The notes beneath the pieces were generated by a model, which searched no databases, was not told the origin of the DNA, and was given only the letters and a program-made list of their open reading frames with translations. A DNA stretch of 64,000 nt from positions 248,001 to 312,000 of the forward strand of contig VXBP01005581.1 of NCBI GenBank assembly GCA_013400115.1. Reading direction: 5' to 3'. Source of the stretch: Rhinopomastus cyanomelas (lineage: Eukaryota; Chordata; Aves; Bucerotiformes; Rhinopomastidae). A program made the position numbers and the translations under genes. Below are positions 36,299-47,060 of the stretch, piece by piece. The first letter of the stretch is position 1; each line of letters opens with the position of its first letter.

Positions 36299-37080
36299 TC
36301 CCAGGTCATCTAATCAACAAATGAAAACACCAGGGATACACTCAAATATTTGATTTTTGCTTCTTTGTAAGGATTTACTTATCCACACACACCCCTTCCA
36401 AAATCGGGGGTAAGAAGACAAGGAAGATGCTCCCTGGGCTGCTCAGCTGTGCCTAAGTATAAGGCTAACACCTTATACAAAATCCCCCACTGTGGAGAGA
36501 TTCAGGCAATATTCCAGCACAATGGGGTGGAGCGAGGAGGGGTTCGTTCAATTGCTTGCTTAGAATTGATTATCTCGTGCCCTTTTGGTTCTACACACGC
36601 AGAGTCTTCCCCAAAGCCTCCCATCTACTGCAAAGCAGCTTTTCTTCACTGGGTCAAAACCCTGGCACAGGTCCCCAAAAAGGTGTCCATTTGTAGCTCT
36701 GTAGGTTATTTCCATTTGGAACCAGCGTTGTAAACGAGCAAGGCAAACGGCTAAAATGCAAATGCTACGCAGAAGGAGGACCCAAAGGACTCAGCAGTGA
36801 ACAGAACGGATCACATTCTTCCTCATCCTACATATTTCAGTGGGGTAACCTGTACTACACCAATTAGAATTAAAGAAGGGCAGCGGGAAGGACCAACCAA
36901 AAAGCCGGTTTAAAACACAATAATCATGCACAACCACCGACATCGTCCTTCTGGAAGGGGAGGGAGGGAAAACCCAGCTGGAAATGAATAGCTGCCTATA
37001 ATTAAAGCCATTAGAGAGCAAGCACCTCGAGCTGGGAGTGAAGCAGCAGGACACGCTGTACATCGCCAATGAATCGCTCC
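36299..37080. other. Unique non-coding sequence left of the CpG island
   Basis: I see no repeat or exon. It would be the first part of intron 1 of the minus-strand gene. Confidence 0.45.
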
Positions 37081-37845
37081 TGCAAGGACGCCCAGAGAAA
37101 GTGTCCGGGGAGCTGGGTGTGGTTCGTGTTTTTCACACGATTCCCTCTCACCGGCACCGCGGGGCTACCTCGGGCGGCACGAACGCCGCTCGCCGCTGGG
37201 TTACAGCCCGCGCTGTGACCCGCGAAGTCACCTAAAGGCTCAGAACCCCGCAGCTAGAGGATAAGAGGGGCAGGAAGACACAAGACACCAGCACCGGGCG
37301 CGGGTTTGAGGTTTCTCCGGCCCAAACGAGCTGCTCACGGACCAACTCCATCCCCCCGAAACCGCCGCCTGCCATACGAATACCCCACATCCAGAAAGAA
37401 CCCAGCCCCTGCCTGACCGGCAGGCGCCGTCGAGCAGAGGGGCGGCAGGTCGGCTGCCAGCAGGTACAAACTCCCCGCTACCCCGTGCTCCCCGCAGCGC
37501 CCCGGGCCGCCCCGCTCCCACCTTCCGCGGTCTCTTCCTGCGCTGGTTCCCGCCGTTGCACCTGTCGCCGCCGTCGCTCCTCTGAGCCGCCTCCTCGCTC
37601 ATCCTCCCGCCGCGCTCCGCCGAGCCCGACCCGGCCCGGGGCCACCCGCGGCAGCTGCGGCCGCCCAGCCCCTGCGCGGGCGGGGCTGGGGGCGGGAGCG
37701 GGGCCCGGCGCTAGTTCCCCGCCAGCCCCACCTCGCTCCAATCTCCTCGCAAGGAGGTGCCACCCCAGGCTCCTGTTCCGCAGTTAACCCCCGCCCCGGT
37801 GGGCTCCAAGTGCTTCCGACAGCGAGGGACCGCACCTGGGTTCAG
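37081..37845. promoter_or_regulatory. CpG island, probable promoter of a minus-strand gene
   Basis: CpG dinucleotides are very dense here, while the flanking sequence is CpG-poor as is usual in vertebrates. The densest parts are about 37140-37230 and 37480-37720. GC boxes (GGGCGGGGCT and GGGGGCGGG) lie around 37677-37697, and a CCAAT pentamer is at about 37739-37743. No TATA box is obvious. Together these are the classic signs of a TATA-less vertebrate promoter. The island contains a minus-strand ATG-led exon with a splice donor (37522-37602), so transcription to the left is inferred and the GC boxes would lie just upstream of the start codon. Bidirectional activity is possible, but I see no plus-strand exon. 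A CR1 mosaic starts at 37854, right at the island's upstream edge. Confidence 0.85.
37522..37602 (-). CDS. Probable first coding exon of an unidentified gene (27 codons, phase-0 donor)
   Basis: The minus-strand ATG is at 37602-37600 inside the CpG island. It opens a 27-codon stretch starting MSEEAAQ, continuing with Ser/Asp/Gly-rich residues, and ending in a basic cluster, KRPRK. The last codon, AAG, is followed directly by GTGGGAG, a good splice donor, with the intron GT at 37521-37520. Without splicing the frame runs on to 37240, but that extension is low-complexity GC-rich translation and is probably intronic. The basic end could be part of a nuclear localisation signal, so a nuclear protein is a reasonable guess. 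The short K/R-rich end before a phase-0 junction loosely recalls BMAL-type bHLH-PAS amino termini, but this is too weak to name the gene. Later exons were not found in the window. Confidence 0.55.
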
Positions 37846-37853
37846 AGCCGAGG

Positions 37854-38345
37854 TCACAGGATCACGGAATCACTGGGGTTGGCAGACACCCCCAAGATCA
37901 CCAAGCCCAACATCAACCCAACCCCACCCTGCCCACTAAACCCTGTTCCCCAGGGTTACATCTACTCGGTTTTGGAACCCCTCCAGAGACGGCAGCCAGT
38001 TAACCCTGTCCCTGGACAGCCAGTTCCAACCCCTGTCAGGGAAGAGATTATTTCTGATGTCCCCGTCTGAACCTCTCGTGCCACAGCTTGAGGCCATTTC
38101 CTCTCATCCTATTACTAGTGACCTGGGAGAAGAGATCAACCCCCACCTCTCTACACCTTCCTTTCTTTCAGGAAGTTGTAAAGACCAATAAGGTCTCCCC
38201 TCATTCTCCTTTTTCGTCAGGCTAAACAACCCCCGTTCCCTCAGCTGCTCCTCTTCAGACCTGTCCTCCAGGCCCTTCAGCAGCCTCATTGCCCTTCTTT
38301 GGACCCACTCCAGCATCAAAATGTCCTTCTTGTGTTGAGGTGCTC
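37854..38345 (-). mobile_element. CR1 LINE, about 490 bp, class E
   Basis: The antisense 3' end (GGATCACGGAATCACTGGGG, AAGATCACCAAGCCCAACAT, CCCACTAAACCCTGTTCCCC) is followed by the 3' UTR and the ORF2 end (antisense 'RAMRLLKGLEDRSEEEQLRE' at about 38230-38290). It starts about 250 bp upstream of the minus-strand ATG at 37602, touching the CpG island. Confidence 0.92.
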
Positions 38346-38369
38346 ATCCCTGCCCTGATCCTGCCAACC

Positions 38370-38432
38370 CACTAGAGCAGGTTGCCCCATCCAACCCCAC
38401 TAGGAATGCTTCCAGAGATGGGGCATCTCAGC
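38370..38432 (-). mobile_element. CR1 LINE fragment, class D, antisense
   Basis: CTAGAGCAGGTTGCCCCATC and AATGCTTCCAGAGATGGGGC match the antisense of the class-D 3' UTR (compare 44-266). It is sandwiched between two other CR1 pieces. Confidence 0.65.
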
Positions 38433-38776
38433 ATGAGCTGGCAGTGCAGCTCAAAAGGCCAGCTGTGTACCACGAAGCATCAAGAGAAGTATGGCCAGCA
38501 GAGCAAGAGAGGGCATTCTTCTCCTCTACTCTGCTTTTGTGAGACCCCATCTGCATGCAGTTCTGGTGTCCCCAGCATCAGAAGGAACAAGTCCGGAAGA
38601 GGCTACAAAGATGATTCAAGGGCTGGAGCACCTCTGCTATGAGGTTAGGCAGAGGGAGCTGTGGTTGTTCAGCCTAGGGAAGAGAAGAGTCTGTGGGGAC
38701 TTCATAGCTGCCTTCCAATAACTGAAGGAAACCTCCAGGAAGGCTGGGTGGGACATAGAGCCATTCTATGATCTAA
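38433..38776 (+). mobile_element. CR1 LINE ORF2 fragment with a remnant tail
   Basis: Sense ORF2 C-terminal region: CTGGCAGTGCAGCTCAAAAG, CATCAAGAGAAGTATGGCCA, then an 'HLCYEVRQRELWLFSLGKRR'-like reading at about 38620-38690. It jumps to a minimal tail, GAGCCATTCTATGATC, so most of the 3' UTR is missing. Confidence 0.85.
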
Positions 38777-39039
38777 TATGTCTGGGCCAGTGGCTCACCA
38801 GTTGTTTTCTCAGCAGCTGTTCTTTCCCCACTCCGAGCAAGCTCTAGAAGGTGAAAGTCTCACTGCAAAGTGCACACTGTGGCCTTCTGTTCTATCTGGC
38901 AGAAAGAATGAACATTGTGTGTCATAACACAGAACAGAAAGCATGTTCATTACCAACGGGTGATGAATATTGCTCCTCAGAAATGATGGGACAGCCCCAG
39001 AGAAGACAGCCGTGCTTCTCCCTGCCTGGCTCTGGCCAC

Positions 39040-39345
39040 AGAATCTCTGGTTGGAAGACACCTCTAAGATCATAAGTCCAACCTTCAACCCAGCACAACC
39101 CTAAACCACATCCCTAAGCACCAGGTTCACATGTTGGTTAAATCCCTCCAGGCCCTGGGCAGCCTGTTCCAATGTTTGATAACCCTTTTGTTGAAAACTC
39201 TTCCTGCCATCCAGTCCAAACCTGCCCTGATGACTTTGAAGCCATTTCCTCTGGTCCTATCGCTTGCCTCCAGTGATGAGACCCTTCACGAGTCTCGTTA
39301 TCCTTCTCCAGACACACTCCAGCACTTCTACCCAGTACCTTCCAC
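39040..39345 (-). mobile_element. CR1 LINE, about 300 bp, class E
   Basis: Antisense tail: CACAGAATCTCTGGTTGGAA, GACACCTCTAAGATCATAAG, CAACCTTCAACCCAGCACAA, then 3' UTR sequence to GACACACTCCAGCACTTCTA. Confidence 0.9.
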
Positions 39346-41776
39346 CCCTGCCGCTGCACACGCCCATCCCCAAACTTCTCAGAGACAATTCACCATCAGT
39401 ATTAGAACAGGCAAAGGCAGGGTGACCGGCGCAGCACAAGGTTTGTACTACCAAAATAAATTACCTCCTCCCTGGTTTGAAAGGACAGTGCAGCACCATT
39501 CACATGTGAGAACTGCACATGCCTTCTGACAAAGGGAAAAAAAAAAAGAAAATCATACTGTTCCACTTATGAGGGAACAAAACCACCACGTAACCTGCCC
39601 TCCTTCTCCAACAGTAGCAAAGGCCAGGCAACAACAGAGAAAAGTCACTCGAACTGCTTACTCAGCAGAGGAGAGGTTGCAGAATGTGGAGAGGCCCCAG
39701 CGAGGCATGAACACGCTCCCCCACGACCAGCTGGCTGTGAACACAACAAACATCTGCAGCACAAACACAATGCAAGCAGTGTAGCACCCTGAAAACGCCC
39801 CCTTCTTGTTTCTTTTGAGTTCCAGAGTGCCTGCTTTGTTACGGCTAGCAGTAGTCAATCTTGCGCACAAGAGGCATCACTGATGCAAAAGTAAAGGGAG
39901 TTCCAAACGCTGAAGGAGGCGGGTGCTATCCAACGTTGCGACTGCTCTGCCATAATTAGAGCAGCAGTCGCAGCGACTATTTGGGGAAGACGTACAGCAG
40001 CCAGTTGCTGTCGGCGCCAGACACGCGTGGAAATGGTTTGTGGAACCTCTACAGATGTTTATAATTAAAGGAATAACCACAAGCCAGTGCTAACATCAGT
40101 CTCTCTCTGATACTGGTTTATTCCCACTAAGAAGTGACTCCTGGGTTAAGGCAGATTGTTGAAGTCTGTGGTGGTGAAGTATCGTGTGTCGTCTTCTCAC
40201 AATAAGGCTTCCAGCAAAATTGAAAAGAAAAAACCCCCAATGTTTCTGAATATTTTACAAGGAAAACTAAAATCACACATGACAGCTCTGAAAGCTCAGA
40301 GCAGGGAAATGGGACGGAGAACAAAGTAGCTCACTCTCGGCCAAATCCATCCCTTGGCCCTCTGCCCCTAAAAGCGATGGGACTTGCTACCACAGGTCTG
40401 ATTCTGTAATGATACAGGAAAAGAAAAAGGAAGCAGGACTGCAGGAGAATCCTGTGACAGCTTGAAAAGAGAGCAGACTTTCCTGAGACTTCTCTGATTG
40501 AAGACCTGATGCCTTGAGAAAGGAAGGAGTTGCTGCGAGTCACCAGGAGTAGCAAAAGGTCAGTTCCCCTGGGAAGTGAGAAGTCCAGGCTGCAAGCTGT
40601 GAGAAAGGAGTGAGACGGAAGCTTCACACTGTAAGGGTTTTCAAACTTCAAACTCACATGTACAAGTTCACTGAGGGATGACCACCTCATTAACCTGAAC
40701 TGCTTCTAGCTCACGTCCCTGAATCCTGCACATTCACCTTTGGCAACGCGGCTGTAGGTGCAGACAAAGACTCTTGTGCAGTCAATACCCTTCAGTTCCC
40801 ACAAATCCAGCATGAAACCCAGCGAAGGAGGGAATCACGGCTGGCGTGACAATAACCTCACAAGTGTCCTCAGAAATGCCCAGCAGGTCAGACAGTTCCC
40901 ATGAGCGAGGGTTTGAGTGACAAGGTATTAGTGTGTGGAAGCTCCCATGGATACATCCCTCAAGACCCATACTCCTTTCTCCTAAATCTAGGTTAGCTGA
41001 AGCATCTTAACCCACCCAACATCTGACCCATATTCCAGGTTCATGACACTGTTACCTCCTTTCTCACAGTTCCAATGAAGAGGGTTCCACCCCAGCTGTA
41101 AATTTCCTTCATGTAGCTGCACAGAAATGAGGTACCAAGAGCACGCGGTATTAACAGAACCCCTTTGGTTTGGTAAGTGCAGCTGAGCAGAAGAGCTTCC
41201 TTACCAAGCTGTGCTCTGATGTTTTCCAGACCTGAGACTGTTCACGCAGACACGTAAACTAAAGCCAGAGGAGAACGTCCTCTTGACAACCGCTGGTAGA
41301 TGACACTGCTGTGTAAGCTGTCAGGTTTAGGAGTAGCCCAGACATGTCCACACTGCCAGGTGCTCCCTAGCTTCCCCTTTTCTAGCACACCAGCCAGGCT
41401 TGCTAGATAGAAAATCATCCTCCTTCAGAGTCAGACCTTACAACATACTTGGTCACTGCCACAAGTTCAAAAATTTAATTAATCCTACAAGATCTGCTCC
41501 ATCCCTACTGAATTTAAGAGCTCAAGAGGGTCTTATCAATGGGTGCAATGCGAAACAGGCATCGAACTAGAAGTTCTGCAGAGCCCTCTCTCCACCCCAA
41601 CTGTTCTGCGATGCGACACACACAGAGCCTGGATTCCACAGCATTTCGAAGGGCGCTTTGCTTTTAGGGGTTGTTAAAGGCCAGAAAACACTGGAGTTCC
41701 TCAAACAGTGACATCTGCATTTTGTCAGTTAGGGTTATACGTTAAGAAACCCCACAGTGACATTAAATGGCGTGTG
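39346..41776. other. Unique non-coding sequence with a CpG-containing hairpin
   Basis: An 11-A tract lies at 39537-39547, and a CpG-enriched stretch with an inverted repeat lies at about 39900-40040. No exon is supported. Confidence 0.45.
39938..39971. repeat. Inverted repeat with 3-nt bulge
   Basis: The left arm GCGACTGCTCT pairs with AGAGCAG and TCGC on the right, which are separated by an extra CAG. The loop is about 9 nt. A stem of 11 pairs with one bulge is predicted by eye. Confidence 0.65.
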
Positions 41777-41814
41777 TAAGGTCCCTTCCAATCCCTAGTG
41801 TTCTGTGATTCTGT
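41777..41814 (+). mobile_element. CR1 LINE minimal 3' tail, class A
   Basis: AAGGTCCCTTCCAATCCCTA followed by GTGTTCTGTGATTCTGTG. Only about 40 bp remain, so this is either an extremely 5'-truncated insertion or the remnant of a deleted one. Confidence 0.85.
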
Positions 41815-43629
41815 GTGCCGAGTGCTGTCTATCTCCTGAGCCACATGTGGTCATCTGGGATTTACTGACACATCAGGAGTTTCTGCTGGTTACCTTGAGC
41901 TGAAGCTTCTGCTTCCAGCTGTCTCGCCCTGATAAGAGCGGAACAATAGAGATCAGGGGCAGATGAAAAAGCCATCTGAAGCCGTTAAACTGAGCCTTTT
42001 AGGAAAGAGTTAAAGTTTTCATATAATTACACCAAGGAGCCTCAACAAATCACTCTTACGATGAAATAACACATCACAGAAATGAACATTTCCACATGCC
42101 ATTCCCTACCAGCCCCCTCCTCAATTACCAGGGCACAAAGAGAATCAGTAGCAGACCAACCATATGGCCCCAAACCCCTGGCTAATTGCACCTGAGGACA
42201 CACAGCTGCAAGAAGGACTTGAACCAGAAGCCCAAGGTAAGTGCCAGGTGAGTGCTCAATGTGCTGAGATCCAGATGGCTCCAGCACAGCACCTGCCAGG
42301 ATCCACCATTCCCCACATTTCCTATGTCAACCAGAATGCTGGACACACCTTACCTTTTTTTTTTTTGACTAATGCCTGGTTAAGAATGGGACGAGGGAAG
42401 AGGGAGAGATGAATAATCTGGATCTATGTTACATGACTGACCTGGTAATGAACCTGCTCTGGATAGGGAGAAAGCCAAGAAAAGGGATACAAAGCCACCT
42501 TCCAAGAAATACTTGTGATGTGCATTTCCAGTCTTCTAATAAATCACATTGGAAAAGGAAAAGCAATAGAAAGTAAAACAGATCTCCCAGCTCTCTTTTC
42601 CTCATGGTTCCCCACCTTTGCAGAGGTAGGATTGTCACCCAGTCAGAAGTGCTCCACAAAACACCTATGCAGCAAATATTGTCACACAAAGCAGTGGCCA
42701 AAACTCGGGTTCAAAAGGTGTCAGACCAGGGAGAATACCTCCTCTCAGCACTCGCAGTGCGCTGTAGATCAAACAGATTCACATCTATCAACCAAAGGCA
42801 CTGTTTTCTGCCCAGTGGGAGCTGCAAATTGAACGCCGCTTTCCCCATCCATCTGGCCATTCCAGTGGAGCGTGGATGACCTCGCCTAACACCTCTGTGG
42901 AGAAGACATCAAACTCAGGCAGGAGAAAAGGCTCTGAAGTGCCTCACAATTCTCATGCCAGTCACGTGCTCCACGGCGATTGCTATAGTAACCAGACACT
43001 TGCCATGGCCACTTCTGGCTAGAAGCATTCTTATCTTATGCCTTCAATTCTTGTTCTTTGGGGATTTGTAAATGTACAGTTGATTTTGGCAGAAAGCGGA
43101 GGGTTTTCATGTTTACTTGGCAAAGCAAAGACAGCTAGAAGTGAATTCTACTGGTTATAACATAAATAATAACTAGAGCAGAGGTGTAAGTGTTCATCTA
43201 AAGCACAGGACCTTGTGTGATTTAACGTGCACAAGCTGCATCAGAAATGTGTCATACTTCAAGCAGAACAACAAGAACTACAGAGCAATGGTTTTTTTAT
43301 CTTCCCATGGACTCACATGAACCTCTAAACTGCAACGATGACAGGTACAGCTGGTAGTTGTGGCTGTTGTGCACAGACCTCCCTTGCTAGGTACCGTTTT
43401 CATTTATCACAAAAATATTCTGACTAAACTTCCACTGGTCTTGGATTTAAGGGAAGAGTTTTTTTCCTGTCTCAAGATCTTAAAACGTTCATCTGAAAGA
43501 GTTCAGCTATTAAAGATTTGACATCCACACCCTTTGGGTCAAAAAAAGCACTAAAAGGTTCCTAAGGTTTCCAAGACCAGGAGGAGCAGAACCGTGACTG
43601 AACCTGGGAATGGCACCAGTATCACACTA
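41815..43629. other. Unique non-coding sequence
   Basis: A 12-T tract lies at 42355-42366. An RFX-like inverted motif is at about 42978-42993. No exon is supported. Confidence 0.45.
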
Positions 43630-43680
43630 CATTAGGATTGGAAGGGGCCTTGAAAGGTCATCTAGTCCAATCCCCCTGCA
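43630..43680 (-). mobile_element. CR1 LINE minimal 3' tail, class A
   Basis: ATTAGGATTGGAAGGGGCCT, TGAAAGGTCATCTAGTCCAA, TCCCCCTGCA; about 50 bp remain. Confidence 0.87.
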
Positions 43681-44729
43681 GTGGTGCAGAAGGAGAAGAG
43701 TCATGGCATTGAAAGGTTGAAAAGGGGCTTCCTAAATTCTAGCGTCCTCCAAAACTGTCCCACTCACCAGCACCACCTTCAAAGGATTAAAAACTCTCAG
43801 TCATAATCAAAAGGACCAGCAAGAAGAAATAGATTTACTCTGAAAGATAGAGTCCCTATTTTGCCGAGTGCAAACCAAATCAAGACTTGTGAACATCATT
43901 GCTGTCCCTCTCTTTCCCCTTCCCATCTATGAAACAGGAGTCATTGTGTCTCCTCACTTAACACAAGCGTAATGAAGAGTAATTAATTCTTCTCTCAGCG
44001 CTCTGGATATTACTTTGATGAGCGCTATAGATGAGCCCCCGAGGGAAGAATAATTCTGCCTCCAAAGCAGGGGTTGACTAACACGCTGTAAATAAGGCCC
44101 CAGGCCACAGATCGAACAACGGGATGAGACCAAGCTATTGAGTAGCTGCTCATTAAATGCATCTCGTCTGTTTGCACCAGGACTTGGTGGAAAAAGTGTT
44201 ACGGGCATGTGGCATTGAGGGCTGGACAGAGCTGAGCCACAGGGCTGGGTCAAACGCAGGCTGCAAAAACATCTCCTGACTCTGCACCATAGTCAATGCT
44301 GCTCAGTGCAGGTTTTCAGTCTGTATAGGAACAAAATTGAGTAGGGACTCAAATATAAAGCAGAGGCATTCTGGTCTGACAGTCACTGCCATTTCCAGGG
44401 GTCTCCTATCTTAGGTACGCAGCTTGTACTTGGTGATGCCAAAGCCAGCATTAGACATGCACCTGAAACAGGGAAGGACCAGCAGGAATTGTTTCAGAAG
44501 GAACAGAAAAGGTTAATTAGCTGAAGATATAAATACTCCACAGGCAAAGATGAGAAACCAGTGCTGACATCAGCCTTTTTAATCATCACTAGAGCAAAGC
44601 TGACACCTTACCCGCTTCCCAACAGTCTCTGAAGTTACTGTAGCCAACTGCTCTAATTCTGATAGTCCCTGTACCAATGAAGTCACTGTATCACAGCGCA
44701 CCAAGACTGGGAGTGGTGGCTCTCCCCTA
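43681..44729. other. Unique non-coding sequence, possible conserved element
   Basis: No repeat was recognised. The segment 43965-44190 has a mix of TAATTA sites and isolated CpGs, unlike the repeat-rich flanks. Confidence 0.4.
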
Positions 44730-45328
44730 AAAAGCTTCCCCAGGTGGCCAAGAAGGCCAGTGGCATCCTGGCCTGCATTAGAAACTGTGTGTCCAGCAGG
44801 AGCAGGGAGGTGATTGTTCCCCTGTACTCAGCACTGGGGAGGCTGCACCTTGAGTACTGGGTCCAGTTTTGGGCACCTCAGTACAAGGGAGACATCGAGG
44901 GGCTGGAGCAAGTGCAGAGGAGGGCAGTGAAGCTGGGGAAGGGCCTGGAGAATGATGAGGAGAGACTGAGAGAATTGGGGCTCTTTAGTCTGAAGAAGAG
45001 GAGGCTTCACTCTCTACAACTATCTGAAAGGACATTGTAGAGATGTTGATGCTGGTCTCTTCCCACAGGACACTAGCAACACCAGAGGGAAAGGCTTTAT
45101 ACATCAACAGGGGAAGGTTAGACTGGACATGAGTGAGAGTGGTCAGGCCCTGGAATGGGCTGCCCAGAGTGATGGTTGAGTCCCCATTCCTGGATGAGTT
45201 TAAAAGTCATTTGGATATAATGTTGGGGGATCTGGTTTAGGGGTGAACTTGTAGAGTAGGGTTGATGGTTGGACTCTACGATCCCCAGGGTCTTTTCCAA
45301 CCTGAATGATTCTGTGATCCTATGATTC
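44730..45328 (+). mobile_element. CR1 LINE, about 600 bp, class C, with readable ORF2 end
   Basis: The sense copy starts in ORF2. The frame 44744-45040 is still open and reads as the C-terminal end of the CR1 reverse transcriptase (for example '[20 protein letters not shown]', '[16 protein letters not shown]'). It is missing the upstream catalytic domain, so no enzyme can be made. The 3' UTR ends GTTGATGGTTGGACTCTACG, GTCTTTTCCAACCTGAATGA, TTCTGTGATCCTATGATTC. Confidence 0.95.
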
Positions 45329-46663
45329 AATCTGTGCCAAATTTTACTGATGGTTTCCTGCACCCCACTTTTTCCCTATCCCAACGTTCCATTTTCAAAT
45401 ATCTGGGACAGCTTTTTGCCTTGAGTGACAAAAACCCACTTGCAGACATAAATTGCCTGTCTATATATTTAGCAACAAAAACTGGAGTAAGATTTAACGA
45501 GGAATCTATTCTTCCCTTAGTGCAAAAGAGCACTTGGGCACGTTAGTCTGACATCCCTCTGCTCAAAACCCATCCTGTTAGAAAATACTCTCTTTGGAAC
45601 GGCACCAGCAGGTGCTCAATGAAATACTTCAAAATCAGAAGCGCCTCCTTTTTCCCACTCCCAGGTATTGTACTTTGCAAAATTAGTATTTAAAATTAAA
45701 CTTTTTCACAATCTTAGGAAAAAAGAAGGCTTGAAAGATGTTGGGTTTGTGTTCAGAGAAGATGTTTGGTGCTCCTTGGTTCTGCTCTCAAGTGCTGGAC
45801 TGAAGCTACCACAGGCACAAGGAATGGGCGTAGGCAGTGCTCTCTGCACCTTGCCCATAAAAAATGGCCCCACAGGTCCCGGAAGCTGCTCTGGCAAATT
45901 GCATGGAAGAAGTGGCAATTCAGATGGCCCTTTTAAAGCTCTGGCCACAGCTGTGCACAAGACTGAGTGAAGGTTTGATTCAGCGAAGCATTTAATGGTA
46001 TTGAAGTGCTTTTTCTGAGCTGTCATGATCTTAGAACGCGTGCTGGGGTGGTGCAAAACAGCCTGGGAGCCCACAAATTAAAACGTAGAACAATCCGATC
46101 GGCACCGCTTACCTCATTCAAGCGTCTTTCTAGGCCAAAATTCTCAAACATGCAAAAACCCCCTCCTTCTCTAGAGAAAAAGGACACCAAATAAATCAGA
46201 AGTGTTTAAGTACAACCATCGGTGTCAAGATCAGAACTTCCCTCACATGCTAGACCCTGAACAGCCCAAATGCAGTCATTACTCTGCTTACAGCATCTTA
46301 AGCCAAAGCTATAAGGAAACAAGCGTGTTTATTTTTAACTCCCTGTCTCAACAGAGACACTCTGGCAGCAAAGGCAGGTTGTACCCCTCTGCTGAGCACC
46401 AGCGGCTCAGTTCTGACTATAAAACAAAATACAAATAAGGTGCTGGAGCAACATCAAGCTGGCAAAGCTCTGGAAGATGAAGCTCATTGTGCAGATGTCA
46501 ACAAGTCAAAGAGGACTTTCCCTGTAATCTAAACTACTGAAACCCCCATTACACTATTAGCCACAAGCCCTTTGGTAATTGCCTATAGTTGGGTCCATTA
46601 AAGAACCCAAGGTATGTATCCCATGAAGTACCAGCTGCTTTTCTTCCAGTGTGACTTTGGGAT
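45329..46663. other. Unique non-coding sequence
   Basis: I see no exon or repeat here. Confidence 0.45.
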
Positions 46664-47060
46664 ACTGAGGGATCTAGGGCTGTTTAGCCTGGAGAAGGAG
46701 AGATTGAGGGGAGACCTTACTGCTTTCTACAACTACTTGAAAGGAGGTTGTAGAGAGGCAGGGGATGGTCTGTTCTCCTAGTGGCCAGTGACAGGATGAG
46801 GAGAAAAGGCCTTAAGCTGCTCCAGGGGAGGTTCAGGTTGGATGTCAGGAGGGATTTCTTTCAGGAAAGGGCTGTCAGGCATTGGAAGAGCCTGCCCAGG
46901 GAGGGAGCAGAGTCCCCATCCCGGGAGGTGTTGAAGAGAAGGGTAGATGTTGCATTGGGGTACAGGGTTTAGTGGTGCTGTTAGGACTAAGAAAAGGGTG
47001 GACTTGACAATCTTGAAGGTGTCTTCCAGGCAAAACTGTTCTATGATTCTATGGTTCTAT
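46664..47060 (+). mobile_element. CR1 LINE, about 400 bp, class B
   Basis: Sense: GGGCTGTTTAGCCTGGAGAA, CTACAACTACTTGAAAGGAG, CCAGTGACAGGATGAGGAG, GGTAGATGTTGCATTGGGGT, ending TGTTCTATGATTCTATGGTT. It is well preserved relative to other class-B copies. Confidence 0.94.

Noticed and set aside
39537..39547. A/T tracts here and at 42355-42366, 49946-49955 and 55305-55316 as possible processed-pseudogene tails
   Set aside because: No upstream coding-like sequence or target duplications were seen; they are ordinary homopolymers.
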